Shown one piece after another: positions 52,441 to 62,058 of a stretch of DNA of 64,000 nt (position 1 is its first letter; each line of letters starts with the position of its first letter). This DNA comes from Parendozoicomonas haliclonae (GTDB lineage: Bacteria > Pseudomonadota > Gammaproteobacteria > Pseudomonadales > Endozoicomonadaceae). The stretch is from contig NZ_FWPT01000005.1 of assembly GCF_900174585.1 (NCBI RefSeq), positions 62,001 through 126,000 of the forward strand. Direction: 5' to 3'. Position numbers and translations under genes: made by a program. The notes below the pieces were generated by a model, which had not been told where the DNA came from, made no database searches, and was given only the letters and a program-made list of their open reading frames with translations.

Positions 52441-53841
52441 ATGATCAAGGCAAGCTCTTCCCGGGCACTGTTTCCTGCTGTGTTGTCCGCGGCTCTTGGC
52501 TCCTCCCTGTTATGCACACCGCTGTGGGCGGATGATGTCCCAGTCTTTGAAGTGAAAGCGGATCAGCTCAAATCGACGGCTTTGACCCTTTATAACGGCA
52601 ATGGTCTGGTCAACCAAACTATTGAACAGACGTTGTCGGAGGGCAATTCAGAGTTACGGTTGAAGCCGGATTTCTCATTCTGGGATCTGGCAACCCTGCA
52701 TCTGTCTACCCAAGGTAACAGCCAGCCCGTGTTACCAGAGTTGCTGACCTGGAATACCCCTCTGCAGGAGACTGCTGATCTGATTGGAGCACTGGTCGGT
52801 CAGGAAGTTGAACTGGTTCGGGCCGGCAGAGAGTCTTCCATTCGTGGGAAGCTGCAAGCCTGGAATGGCGTGACAGGGTTGCTGCAGCTTGCCAATCAGC
52901 AGCAGGAGCTGTTTCAGTGGCAGGAAGGGTTCAGTCTGCGCAGCCTGAATAAGAATCCGTTGAAGCCCGCCGTTCTTTCACCTCGGATTCAGGCTCACTT
53001 CAATCTTAAGCAGCCAGCGAGTGCGGTGGAATTGAGTTATTTCAACCGGGGGCTGAGTTACAGCAATCTCTATCGTATTGTGATGGATCCGGAAGCCGGC
53101 AAACTCGATCTTGGGTTGACAGCGACAGTGCGTAACCAGTCGATCACCCCTTATCGACAGGCTAAGCTGGCTCTGGCATCCGGAGATTCCGGCGTGACCA
53201 ACGAGCCAGAAATGTTTATGGCCCGTAAAGCGATGGCCATGGACAGTGCGGGTATTGGTGGTGGTCAGCGTGCCGGAGAATTACTGTTTATTCCTGTGCC
53301 CGGCGAATTTGATTTGCCTGCGAGAGGGGCAGTGACCGTACCCGTGGGCAGTGAGAACCAGATTCCATTCAGCAGCCATTACAGTTATGACTTTTATGGC
53401 GCTGCACATTCCTCCGGCGTTCACAAGGCTAATCCGGTTGGCCAGATCCGCTTCACTCCCGATAAGGACCTTCCTGCCGGGCCTGTGCAGCTTTATGCAG
53501 TCAGTGAGCAGGGAGCACAGATGGTCCACAAAGGCCTGCTGCCACAGACGGCAGGTGGTAATCCGGTGGAGTTGATCCTGGGGCAGGCCTATGCCGTGAG
53601 CATTGAGCGAAGCCAGATGAGCGTGCGCCATGATCGTGATAGTTGGGAAGTGGACTGGAAACTGAAGGTCAGCAATCAGTTCAACAAGGCTGTGGCTCTG
53701 GATATTCAGGATTCATCGTCCCAGCTGATCAGTGTCGGAAAGCTGTCAGGTGGTGCCAAAGATGGGTTGAAGCTTTCTGCCGAGATTCCGGCAGCCACTA
53801 CCCGCATCATCAGCTTTACCAGCGTATACCGTAAAAACTGA
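52441..53841 (+). CDS. DUF4139-like exported protein
   Basis: 466 residues with a signal peptide (FPAVLSAALGSSLLCTPLWA). The mature part is all-beta with VELSYFNRGLSYSNLYRIVMD, TVRNQSITPYRQAKLALASG and SSGVHKANPVGQIRFTPDKDLPAG, the arrangement of DUF4139 proteins (predicted periplasmic beta-sandwich). Near the end, YAVSIERSQMSVRHDRDSWEVDW continues the family. Function unknown. GGAGAC before the ATG; a terminator follows. Confidence 0.82.
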   Translation: MIKASSSRALFPAVLSAALGSSLLCTPLWADDVPVFEVKADQLKSTALTLYNGNGLVNQTIEQTLSEGNSELRLKPDFSFWDLATLHLSTQGNSQPVLPELLTWNTPLQETADLIGALVGQEVELVRAGRESSIRGKLQAWNGVTGLLQLANQQQELFQWQEGFSLRSLNKNPLKPAVLSPRIQAHFNLKQPASAVELSYFNRGLSYSNLYRIVMDPEAGKLDLGLTATVRNQSITPYRQAKLALASGDSGVTNEPEMFMARKAMAMDSAGIGGGQRAGELLFIPVPGEFDLPARGAVTVPVGSENQIPFSSHYSYDFYGAAHSSGVHKANPVGQIRFTPDKDLPAGPVQLYAVSEQGAQMVHKGLLPQTAGGNPVELILGQAYAVSIERSQMSVRHDRDSWEVDWKLKVSNQFNKAVALDIQDSSSQLISVGKLSGGAKDGLKLSAEIPAATTRIISFTSVYRKN

Positions 53842-53885
53842 CAGCCCCGAGGGACTGCTGTCCCCGCCTATCTAGACTAAAGCAT

Positions 53886-53912
53886 GAGCCCACAGAGCTG
53901 GGCTCTTTTTTT
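53886..53912 (+). terminator. intrinsic terminator after the DUF4139 gene
   Basis: 7-bp stem GAGCCCA / TGGGCTC, 6-nt loop, then seven T residues. It ends only 24 bp before the next start codon. Confidence 0.9.
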
Positions 53913-53936
53913 GGTCAGCCGGCAGGGATTGCAGTT

Positions 53937-56900
53937 ATGAACCGTTTGAGCGGGAACTTCCGAAAGCAGAAACATACCCCTATTCCTCCTCAGCAAGGTA
54001 AGCCGCCCAAGTCCTCCGGCCAGAAAACCAAAAAAGGCCGGATGCAGCAGCTTCGTGATCTGGCCAAAAAGCTTCCCGGACGAAAGAATAAAGACGAAAA
54101 ATTTGTTGATCCGGATAAAAGCCAGACCAGTGGTGTCCATGAAGAATCCCGGCCACTGGTGGATCGTGAGACCAGAGAACATGGCCCGGTACAGCCTGAA
54201 GTCCGACAGTCTGAGAGCAGCCCAAACGAAACGCCCACGCAACAACTGGTCACCCCTGACCATGACCCGCTACTCAACCCACAGCCGTCACCGAAATACA
54301 AAGTTGATGAACAAGCTCTGAAGACCGTCATGGAAGAGACTGCTCTTCAGAAGCAGCTCTCAGAAACCGAAAGCGATGCCGGTTCGGTCAGCTCCGATAC
54401 GCCCTCTGTATTATCGGAACTAAATGTTCCCGAGCTTGAGGAAATTGAGGATCTGGACAAGTTTCTGGAAGAGCGGGTGGCCCCGAATGCCAAAAAATCC
54501 AAGCGTAATGCGCTGGAGAAAATGGTGGGCTTTCTGGCAGAAAAGATCGTTAAAAAATACCTGCCGGTTGATAACGAAGACAGCCGTAAGCACCAGGACA
54601 ATATCAATACGCTTACAGAACAGTTGAAGCAGATTACCGGCCGTCGGCGCAGATTGTTAAAGGAGCGTGGGGAGCTGACGGATGCCCATGCTCACATCAG
54701 TGGCAAAGTGGGGAAAAGTCGCACCAAGGTTGAGAAAAAGCTGCTGGAAATTGCCGATAAGCAAAAGGCTTCTGACAAGCTTGAAACGAAAGTGGAAGAG
54801 GAAACCGCTCAAGCTCCAAAGCGCAGAAACGTTTTGGCCCGGATCGCTCATCACTCCGACCCGGTTAAGAAGCAGACCAAGCTTAAGGGAGCCATCAAAG
54901 AGCTGGAAAGTGAGCTGGCCAACCTGCATACCAAACTTGATGGTCGTATAAAAGAACGTGAGCGACTTGAAGCCCTGATGAAAGCGGCTGTCAGCGAGGA
55001 AGAGCAGCTGAACAGTACCAGTAACTCGCTGATGGATCAGATTCAGGTCGAAAAGGGGGCCGTGCTGGCGACACAGAAACAGCGAAAAGAGTTTAATAAG
55101 CAGGTGGTGTCGCTGGCATTAAACCTGCGTCGTATACATCAAAACAAAGCGGCACTGGGCAGTATTCGTGTTCCCCATCTGAAAATCCCAATGGGAGACG
55201 ATGCTCTGGATTTAAAGGAAGTCAGCTTCCGGCCAGCAGCGATCAAGACCCGTATCGATGCAGATGGTCAGCCGCTGGTGGATGTCACCCTGAAAGATAT
55301 CAAAGCCGTTCTGGATGCCCCGATTGATAATGGTGTAATGACGGATTTAGATGTGGGTATTGATGGCCTGACTGTGACTTTGGGTGGGCCGGTGGCCAAA
55401 TCCATGAAAGCCTATCTGGATGGCAAGAGTGCGGCTATAGGCATCAATATGGGTAAGATGATGTCCACTGTCGTCAAGTCGATTCAGGCCGGTAATGCCA
55501 ATACCGATGCCCCGGTTTATGTGGGGGCGAATATTGGCAAGGTTACAGTTAATACCAAACAGACCAATGCGGAAGTCATTGTGCGGGCCGTTGCCAAGGC
55601 ACGCAGTACGCCGGGTTCAGCCCTGCATAAAGCGATAGCCAATCTCAGGCTGCCGGTGTCGGTGAATGTAGAGGAAGTGAATGTTCATACCGCGCCTCAG
55701 GTGCAGCCGGGTGACAAGCAGCTAAGCACCGGCGAAGCGGTCAAAATTGATGCCCGGGTTAATGGCATTACCATTGATCTGATTCCTGATACCTCTGAGG
55801 CGCATAGCGAAAAACAGCGGAATGCTCAGCTCGGAATCAGTGCAAAAAGTGCCAGCGTGACCGTGAATAGTCCGGTCGGCCTGGCAGCGAGCACGGTGCG
55901 TAAGTTATTGCCCAAAGATCCCATGCAGGCCTTACCGGAACCTCTGCGAGTATTGACCGACGAGGGGGCGCTCGACAAGGTGCCGGAATCCCTGTGTGAG
56001 GAAGTCAATCTGGATATGAGTGATCTGAATGTCCGGCTGGGGCGCAATGTTAACCTGCGTACCACCGAGGCCAGCCCTGACAAGCCTGTGTGGTTTGTGG
56101 AAGGGGATTCAGAGAACAGTGTCACGGCTGGTCGTGTTCATGTTCAAACCTGGGGCAATCTCAATGCCTCTGCCGGACTCTCCAATTTACATCTGAAAGC
56201 CAGCCAACAGGGTGAAAATGATACGCTGAGATTCTCAGTCGCTCCTAATGAGAATAGTGATGAACCCTCTGCCGTGGTTGATTTTCACTGTGAACCGGGG
56301 TTGGTGAAGTCACTGGCGAAACTCACCGGTCAGCAGGCCATGAATAAGATGCTGGTGGAAGGTGGAGGCCGGATCGCTATTGATGGCAAGGTAGCAGTGA
56401 CGGTTGATAACGGCAGGAATACTGTCACTGCAGATCTTGAAAAGGGGCGGGTTGGCGTTAACAAGGCCTTTGCTCTACGTACTGATGATCTGCATGTCCA
56501 GCTTCCGGAAAGCATTGATGCACAAGTGCGTGATGTAAATGTCACTGTTTCCCCGGTCCGTGAGTACCGAGGCAGTAAGATCAAGCATACTGAAATGCGT
56601 GTTGGTCAGATTGCCCTTGAAGGCGATGGAGAGATCCGCATTGATACCTTCTTTCCGGCTACTCCTCCTGAGGGAGAACAAGACTCTGAGTCGTTGGTCC
56701 GCAATCACTTTACGATACCCTTGCACGGCTATGGTGAGCTGAACAATACCCGGGTCGAAAATATTCAGTCCATGTCCGATGAAAATAAAGTTATGCGCAG
56801 TCGTGTTGTTTTGCACCCGGGCCGTGTACTGCTGAAGAATGTAGATGCAAAGTCTCTGAGAGTTGGGGAAGTAAATCTGAATCTGGATGCGGAATTGAAT

Positions 56901-58457
56901 GGTGAGTTGAATGTGAAGGGCGCTCAGCTGCGTTTTAATGATTTACTGTTCCCCCAGGTGCGTTATGAGACGGGTCAGGAACAGGTTGATATTCAACAGC
57001 CGCCGCCTCTGCCACGACCATTACGCTGGATGTTGAAAAATAAGGTATTGAAGTTCGAGGGAAATCTTCCCGTTAGTCAGGGGCGGATTGATATGCGCAA
57101 GGCTGCGGCGACCAGACTGGTTGTCAAAACCGATAAGCTTAAGCCGAGTCTGGGAGACCGTATTACCAGCGGTTTGATCAATATAGGTTTGCGCGCCGGC
57201 TTGACTCTGATGGGTGGCAAGATTCTGCATCTGGATCAGCAGCGCAATCATCCGGTTATCCGGTCCCCTTTGTTGCGAGACCTGACGGTTCCGTTGCCAG
57301 ACAAGGCTGCTGAGTATCTTGCAGTCACCGATAAGGGCACGGTTGATCTGGCTTCCACCCAGTATCTGGCCTCTGGTTTGTACTGTCTGCCCGAGAGCCG
57401 GCAAAAAGAGCTGGATCGGATGCTGGAACGGGTTCTGGCCAGCGAACAGTCTGTCCCCTTACTGGATGAGTTGGTGACCCGCTGCGAAGAGAATATTCAT
57501 AAAGCTGCAACTATGCAGGAAGCCTTCTATCTGATGAATGGTCTGCCGATTGAAGTTTTGGTCAAGAAGGCGGCCGGCAATCGCGGAATCCAGTCAGCGC
57601 TTGAACGTATTGTGGCTCTGGCTATCCAACACCCGCGCAGCCATGCCGTGGCGCTGGATATTTTCAACCAGGGGATTCAGCCAACCAATGAGCAGCTTGC
57701 TCATCTGCAGGCGCAGATCAAGGCTGATAATCCGCTGTCTACCCGTCTGGCGCAGTTACTGTTTGATCTGAGTTATGTCAGTCAGGCGGAGCCTTTGCTG
57801 GTGGATATTGTTAAGAAGGACCCACGTAATCAGCAAGCCATGGCACTGCTGGCACAGATTGACTGGGCCAGAGGTCGGCGTGAAGATGCGCTGTTGCTGG
57901 TGCGTGATGCCGCTCAAACAGCGTCCTCGGCAGAAGAGTATCAACAGTTGATCAGTTTGCTGGGTGCCTGGGTAGAGACGGATGGGCATGAGCAGAGTAC
58001 GGCTATTATGCAGGCACGGCTGCTGGCGGCCTCTCTGTCGATGCGTCAGGAAGTGAAATCCGGAAACGCTGACGCCTTCCTGAAAGCTGTGAAGGAACTG
58101 GAAAAGCTGGCTCAGACTCAGGACAAGCTGGGTACGGCCCAGTCAGCCCGTGAGCAGCTGGCCAGTCGCTTTGAACAGGCCTGGCAGATCAGTGAGAAGC
58201 TGGATCTTGAGCCCTGGGAAGTCTGGAGCAGCAAGGTCTCCGATGCCGGAGCCACATTGAAGAAAGGCAAGAGTATCGATCTCTCCGAAGACGATAAGTA
58301 TCTGGCTGCTCTGGGCCTGATGTATGGCTATCGTGGTATTGCTATTGATCAGACTGCGGCGCAACTGATGTGGCTGGCGATGGATCCGTTGCCAGACAGC
58401 GCGAAAGTGCATCTGGATATCCTGAATGAGCGCCTGGCGCAGAAGAAAGCCGCTTAA
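53937..58457 (+). CDS. giant protein of unknown function: coiled coil, beta-rich repeats, helical solenoid
   Basis: 1506 residues, no signal peptide or membrane helix. A basic, Pro-rich N-terminus (NRLSGNFRKQKHTPIPP), acidic linker, then a Lys/Glu coiled coil (about 215-395). Residues about 400-1140 are beta-rich with alternating patterns (LKEVSFRPAAIKTRIDADG, VNVEEVNVHTAP, AKSASVTVNSPVGL, GEVNLNLDAELNGELNVKG), resembling AsmA/chorein-like repeat sheets, but I cannot prove it. Residues about 1160-1500 form a TPR-like helical solenoid (LLVDIVKKDPRNQQAMALLAQID). A CAGGGA site lies eight bases before the ATG, as in the other candidate effectors. Role unknown. Confidence 0.75.
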   Translation: MNRLSGNFRKQKHTPIPPQQGKPPKSSGQKTKKGRMQQLRDLAKKLPGRKNKDEKFVDPDKSQTSGVHEESRPLVDRETREHGPVQPEVRQSESSPNETPTQQLVTPDHDPLLNPQPSPKYKVDEQALKTVMEETALQKQLSETESDAGSVSSDTPSVLSELNVPELEEIEDLDKFLEERVAPNAKKSKRNALEKMVGFLAEKIVKKYLPVDNEDSRKHQDNINTLTEQLKQITGRRRRLLKERGELTDAHAHISGKVGKSRTKVEKKLLEIADKQKASDKLETKVEEETAQAPKRRNVLARIAHHSDPVKKQTKLKGAIKELESELANLHTKLDGRIKERERLEALMKAAVSEEEQLNSTSNSLMDQIQVEKGAVLATQKQRKEFNKQVVSLALNLRRIHQNKAALGSIRVPHLKIPMGDDALDLKEVSFRPAAIKTRIDADGQPLVDVTLKDIKAVLDAPIDNGVMTDLDVGIDGLTVTLGGPVAKSMKAYLDGKSAAIGINMGKMMSTVVKSIQAGNANTDAPVYVGANIGKVTVNTKQTNAEVIVRAVAKARSTPGSALHKAIANLRLPVSVNVEEVNVHTAPQVQPGDKQLSTGEAVKIDARVNGITIDLIPDTSEAHSEKQRNAQLGISAKSASVTVNSPVGLAASTVRKLLPKDPMQALPEPLRVLTDEGALDKVPESLCEEVNLDMSDLNVRLGRNVNLRTTEASPDKPVWFVEGDSENSVTAGRVHVQTWGNLNASAGLSNLHLKASQQGENDTLRFSVAPNENSDEPSAVVDFHCEPGLVKSLAKLTGQQAMNKMLVEGGGRIAIDGKVAVTVDNGRNTVTADLEKGRVGVNKAFALRTDDLHVQLPESIDAQVRDVNVTVSPVREYRGSKIKHTEMRVGQIALEGDGEIRIDTFFPATPPEGEQDSESLVRNHFTIPLHGYGELNNTRVENIQSMSDENKVMRSRVVLHPGRVLLKNVDAKSLRVGEVNLNLDAELNGELNVKGAQLRFNDLLFPQVRYETGQEQVDIQQPPPLPRPLRWMLKNKVLKFEGNLPVSQGRIDMRKAAATRLVVKTDKLKPSLGDRITSGLINIGLRAGLTLMGGKILHLDQQRNHPVIRSPLLRDLTVPLPDKAAEYLAVTDKGTVDLASTQYLASGLYCLPESRQKELDRMLERVLASEQSVPLLDELVTRCEENIHKAATMQEAFYLMNGLPIEVLVKKAAGNRGIQSALERIVALAIQHPRSHAVALDIFNQGIQPTNEQLAHLQAQIKADNPLSTRLAQLLFDLSYVSQAEPLLVDIVKKDPRNQQAMALLAQIDWARGRREDALLLVRDAAQTASSAEEYQQLISLLGAWVETDGHEQSTAIMQARLLAASLSMRQEVKSGNADAFLKAVKELEKLAQTQDKLGTAQSAREQLASRFEQAWQISEKLDLEPWEVWSSKVSDAGATLKKGKSIDLSEDDKYLAALGLMYGYRGIAIDQTAAQLMWLAMDPLPDSAKVHLDILNERLAQKKAA

Positions 58458-58480
58458 TCCCTTTATCCCCGCCTGATAAT

Positions 58481-58519
58481 GGTCAGAATCACTAACCGGG
58501 ATTGTTAGTGATTCTGACC
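58481..58519 (+). terminator. perfect 16-bp hairpin after the giant ORF
   Basis: GGTCAGAATCACTAAC, a 7-nt loop, then the exact complement; 23 bp past the stop. No U-tract. Long enough to form a stable RNA end or a processing site. Confidence 0.6.
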
Positions 58520-58627
58520 GAATCCTGTTGGTATCGCTGAACCTCCGGTTAGTCCCTCTGTCTGAACAGGGGCAAGGAATGCTCGTCCGGGGGAGGGAGG
58601 CCCGCAAATTCAAGCGGAGCATACGCG

Positions 58628-59314
58628 ATGAGTTATCCTGCTGCGGGTCCTGGTTACAGGCCTGGTTACTGTCTTCTAATGTTAGGCTTGGCACTGGCTG
58701 TTCTGTTCGGTGCTTCCGGGATATCCCAGGCCCGGGATACCGATCGGGAAACCCTTGTTTATAAAGAGAGTGAAACGTCCACCCTTGGCTTTCGTGCCGA
58801 CCTTGAGGTCGCGGGTGAACAGTTCACCGGGCAACTGGTGATGGTGAAAGAAAGTTACCTGAACGGGCGAACCCTGACCTATTCCAGCCATTTTGAATCC
58901 AGCCTGCCGGATGGCATTGTTATTCCTGAGCAGGAGCGTGTCACCCACTCCAATGATTATGTGATGAGCCAGGTCAGTGGTGGCAGTGAAAGAGATAGTG
59001 AAAGTGTCAGAATTCATGAGTACGGCACTTTTGAAACTCTGGCCAGCCTTGCGGGCATGCTAGCGGAAGGTAATGACATGCCGTCGTCTGCTGAAGGTAA
59101 GGCCTTTTTAAGTCATGCGCTTTTAATGCCGGAACCGGCAGCTATCAGCCAATACGAAGTTTCGGCTTTCGAGAATAACAAGCAAGTCCAGTTTCTGATG
59201 AGTAATGGGCTGTCTATTCAATATGTCCTGGATGAACGACATAATCTGAATACTCTGGCGGTCAGGAATGAAGAACTGAACCTGCTCTATACCGTCACCT
59301 CATCAGAAGGGTAA
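58628..59314 (+). CDS. exported protein of unknown function
   Basis: 228 residues with a signal anchor (CLLMLGLALAVLFGASGISQA) and a beta-rich mature part (LGFRADLEVAGEQFTGQLVM, LTYSSHFESSLPDG). No family recognised. GGAGC lies eight bases before the ATG. Confidence 0.65.
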   Translation: MSYPAAGPGYRPGYCLLMLGLALAVLFGASGISQARDTDRETLVYKESETSTLGFRADLEVAGEQFTGQLVMVKESYLNGRTLTYSSHFESSLPDGIVIPEQERVTHSNDYVMSQVSGGSERDSESVRIHEYGTFETLASLAGMLAEGNDMPSSAEGKAFLSHALLMPEPAAISQYEVSAFENNKQVQFLMSNGLSIQYVLDERHNLNTLAVRNEELNLLYTVTSSEG

Positions 59315-59384
59315 CTCCGGCAGGTTATGATTCAGCTGCTAGGCTTTCTGGCTGATCCCGTCCGGAAGTGAGTGAAGGTGCAGT

Positions 59385-60746
59385 ATGAATATCCGGGGCA
59401 TGAGCAGTGATGACGTCCTTGATAATTTTATGGTCGGCTTTGAACGACGGAATCCCGGAGAAGACGACTTCCGTCAGGCAGTCCGGGAGCTGGCCACTGA
59501 TATTATTCCGTTTATGGTCAACAGTGATCGCTATGCCCGGATGAATATTCTTGAACGGCTGACTGAGCCGGATCGGATTATCACCTTTCGGGTCAACTGG
59601 CTCGATGATGAGAGTAATGTCCGCACCAACCGCGGTTATCGGATCCAGCATAATAATTCGATCGGTCCCTACAAGGGCGGGCTGCGTTTCCACAAGGATG
59701 TTACCCTCGATACCCTCAAATTTCTGGCCTTTGAGCAAACCTTTAAAAACAGTCTCACTGGCCTGCCTATGGGGGGAGCTAAAGGCGGTTCCGACTTTAA
59801 CCCCAAGGGTAAAAGCGAACGGGAAATTATGGTGTTCTGCCAGGCCTTTATGTCCCATCTCTATCGTTATATCGGCCCTAATACCGATGTGCCGGCCGGT
59901 GATATTGGTGTGAGCCATAAAGAGGTCAGTTATATGTATGGTCAGTACAAACGGCTGACCAATGAACTGACGCCGGTAATGACCGGCAAAGATCTGGCTG
60001 TCGGTGGTTCGTTGATCCGTCCGGAAGCGACCGGTTATGGCGCGGTTTATATGGCCGAGAATATGCTCGCCACCCGAGGTGACCATCTGGAAGGCAAGAC
60101 GGCACTGGTCTCCGGTTCCGGGAATGTGGCGCTGTATGCGGTCGAGAAGCTGATCCAGAAAGGAGTAAAGGTACTGACGGTATCAGATTCCAGTGGTACC
60201 GCATTCGACAGCCAGGGAATTGATGTTGAGAAGCTGCAGTGGTTGATGTTTCTGAAATTTGAACGCAAAGGTCGGATCGAAGAGTATGCCCAAGCCTTTA
60301 AAGGGGTTGAATTTCTTCCTGATAAACGGCCATGGGATATCAGTGCGGATATGGCCTTTCCCTGTGCCACCCAGAATGAGGTTGATGAGGCCGATGCCCA
60401 AACACTGGTGGCCAATAGTTGTCAGCTGGTTTCCGAAGGCGCCAATATGCCCACCCGGGAAGAGGGGATTCGCGTCTTCCAGAAAAATAATTTGTTGTTT
60501 GCTCCGGCGAAAGCCGCTAATGCTGGTGGGGTCGCGGTCTCCGGTCTGGAAATGTCCCAGAACAGTATGCGCATGAGCTGGAGCCGTGAAGAGGTTGATA
60601 CCCGGTTGCAGGGTATTATGCGCACCATCCATGAGCAGATGCTGGAGCATGGCAAAGATGGGAAAACGGTGAACTATCTGCGAGGGGCCAACATAGCAGG
60701 CTTTATCAAGGTAGCCGATGCTATGCTGGCGCTTGGGGTGATCTAA
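59385..60746 (+). CDS. gdhA: NADP-specific glutamate dehydrogenase (GdhA)
   Basis: 453 residues. Reductive amination of 2-oxoglutarate. Substrate-binding GPYKGGLRFHKDVTLD, catalytic MGGAKGGSDFNPKGKSEREI (Lys in the GGAKGG motif), DVPAGDIGVS and a Rossmann NADP domain GSGNVALYAVEKLI. Typical bacterial hexameric GDH length. Stand-alone, convergent with the VWA gene. Confidence 0.96.
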   Translation: MNIRGMSSDDVLDNFMVGFERRNPGEDDFRQAVRELATDIIPFMVNSDRYARMNILERLTEPDRIITFRVNWLDDESNVRTNRGYRIQHNNSIGPYKGGLRFHKDVTLDTLKFLAFEQTFKNSLTGLPMGGAKGGSDFNPKGKSEREIMVFCQAFMSHLYRYIGPNTDVPAGDIGVSHKEVSYMYGQYKRLTNELTPVMTGKDLAVGGSLIRPEATGYGAVYMAENMLATRGDHLEGKTALVSGSGNVALYAVEKLIQKGVKVLTVSDSSGTAFDSQGIDVEKLQWLMFLKFERKGRIEEYAQAFKGVEFLPDKRPWDISADMAFPCATQNEVDEADAQTLVANSCQLVSEGANMPTREEGIRVFQKNNLLFAPAKAANAGGVAVSGLEMSQNSMRMSWSREEVDTRLQGIMRTIHEQMLEHGKDGKTVNYLRGANIAGFIKVADAMLALGVI

Positions 60747-60762
60747 TTCTGTGAAAATGAGG

Positions 60763-61941
60763 TTACCGGCTTAGGTAACGCATCCCATCTTCCAGACCCT
60801 TAACGGTGAGCGGGTACATCCGGTTTTCAATCAGATTGAGAATCTGGTTGGTGGATGTCGTGTACTCCCAGTGAGTTTCCGGATAAGGGTTCAGCCAGAT
60901 CAGTTTACGGAACTTGTCCATAAAGCGAATCATCCAGGCTGAGCCTGGTTCCTCGTTCCAATGCTCAACGCTGCCGCCAATCTCGGTGACTTCATAGGGA
61001 GCCATGGTCGCATCCCCAACGAAGATGACTTTATAGTCTTCTCCATACTTATGCAGGATGTCGTGGGTCAGAATACGTTGACTGTGGCGACGGAGGTTGT
61101 CTTTCCACACGGACTCATAAATAAAATTATGGAAGTAGAAGAACTCCAGATGCTTGAACTCAGTCTTTATGGCTGAGAACAGTTCTTCACAGACTTTTAC
61201 GTGGGCATCCATGGTGCCGCCGATATCCATCAGCACCAAAACCTTTACGGTATTGTGGCGCTCAGGCACCATTTTGATATCGAGCATACCGCCAGCGCGG
61301 GCCGTTGAGCTGATGGTGTCGTCCATATCCAGCTCTTCCTGGGCGCCTTCCCGGGCAAACTTGCGCAGGCGGCGCAGGGCCACCTTGATATTACGGGTGC
61401 CCAGTTCGACCGAGTCATCCAGGTTGCGGAACTCCCGTTTGTCCCACACTTTTACAGCACTGCGATTACGTCCGCTTTCCTGGCCCATGCGAATGCCTTC
61501 CGGATTAAAGCCATTGGCCCCAAAGGGAGACGTGCCGCCCGTGCCAATCCACTTGTTGCCACCCTGATGCCGTTTCTGCTGTTCTTCAAGGCGTTCCTTG
61601 AACTGTTTGATCAGTTCCTGAAAATCGCCCAGTCCCATAATTTTGGCTTTCTCTTCCTCTGACAGAAAACGTTCAAACTCCTTGCGCAGCCACTCTTCAG
61701 GGATCATCGCATCCGGCAACATATCCAGGCTGTCAACGCCCTCAAAGAAGGCGGAGAAGGCACGGTCATAACGGTCAAAGTGACGTTCATCCTTGATCAG
61801 TACCGCTTTTGCCAGATGGTAAAAGGCGTCGCGATCGGCAAAGACCAGATGTTTTTGCAGGGCTTCAAGAAGGTCAAGGTATTCGCGGATGCTGACCGGG
61901 ACTTTGTACTGGCGCAGAGTATCGAAGAAGTTTAACAGCAT
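60763..61941 (-). CDS. CoxE/VWA-family protein with unusual MIDAS
   Basis: 392 residues. A helical N-terminal half (LLNFFDTLRQYKVPVSIREYLDLLEAL) and a C-terminal von Willebrand A fold of the CoxE type with VLVLMDIGGTMDAHVKV and VIFVGDATMAPYE. The MIDAS is DIGGT rather than DxSxS, so metal binding may be altered. Such proteins usually partner a MoxR-type AAA+ ATPase, which is not in the window. ATG directly after a short spacer; no ribosome-binding site stands out. Confidence 0.88.
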   Translation of the reverse strand: MLLNFFDTLRQYKVPVSIREYLDLLEALQKHLVFADRDAFYHLAKAVLIKDERHFDRYDRAFSAFFEGVDSLDMLPDAMIPEEWLRKEFERFLSEEEKAKIMGLGDFQELIKQFKERLEEQQKRHQGGNKWIGTGGTSPFGANGFNPEGIRMGQESGRNRSAVKVWDKREFRNLDDSVELGTRNIKVALRRLRKFAREGAQEELDMDDTISSTARAGGMLDIKMVPERHNTVKVLVLMDIGGTMDAHVKVCEELFSAIKTEFKHLEFFYFHNFIYESVWKDNLRRHSQRILTHDILHKYGEDYKVIFVGDATMAPYEVTEIGGSVEHWNEEPGSAWMIRFMDKFRKLIWLNPYPETHWEYTTSTNQILNLIENRMYPLTVKGLEDGMRYLSR

Positions 61942-62058
61942 GTTTTTGTCGTTTTGTTGCTCAGGAGTACCGCTCCTGAACGGACGATAAAAGCCTGTTC
62001 AGGGAGACAAGGTCTCCCAGAATAGGTAAGTTGCCTGCGAGGTGCAATAGACGGCGGT

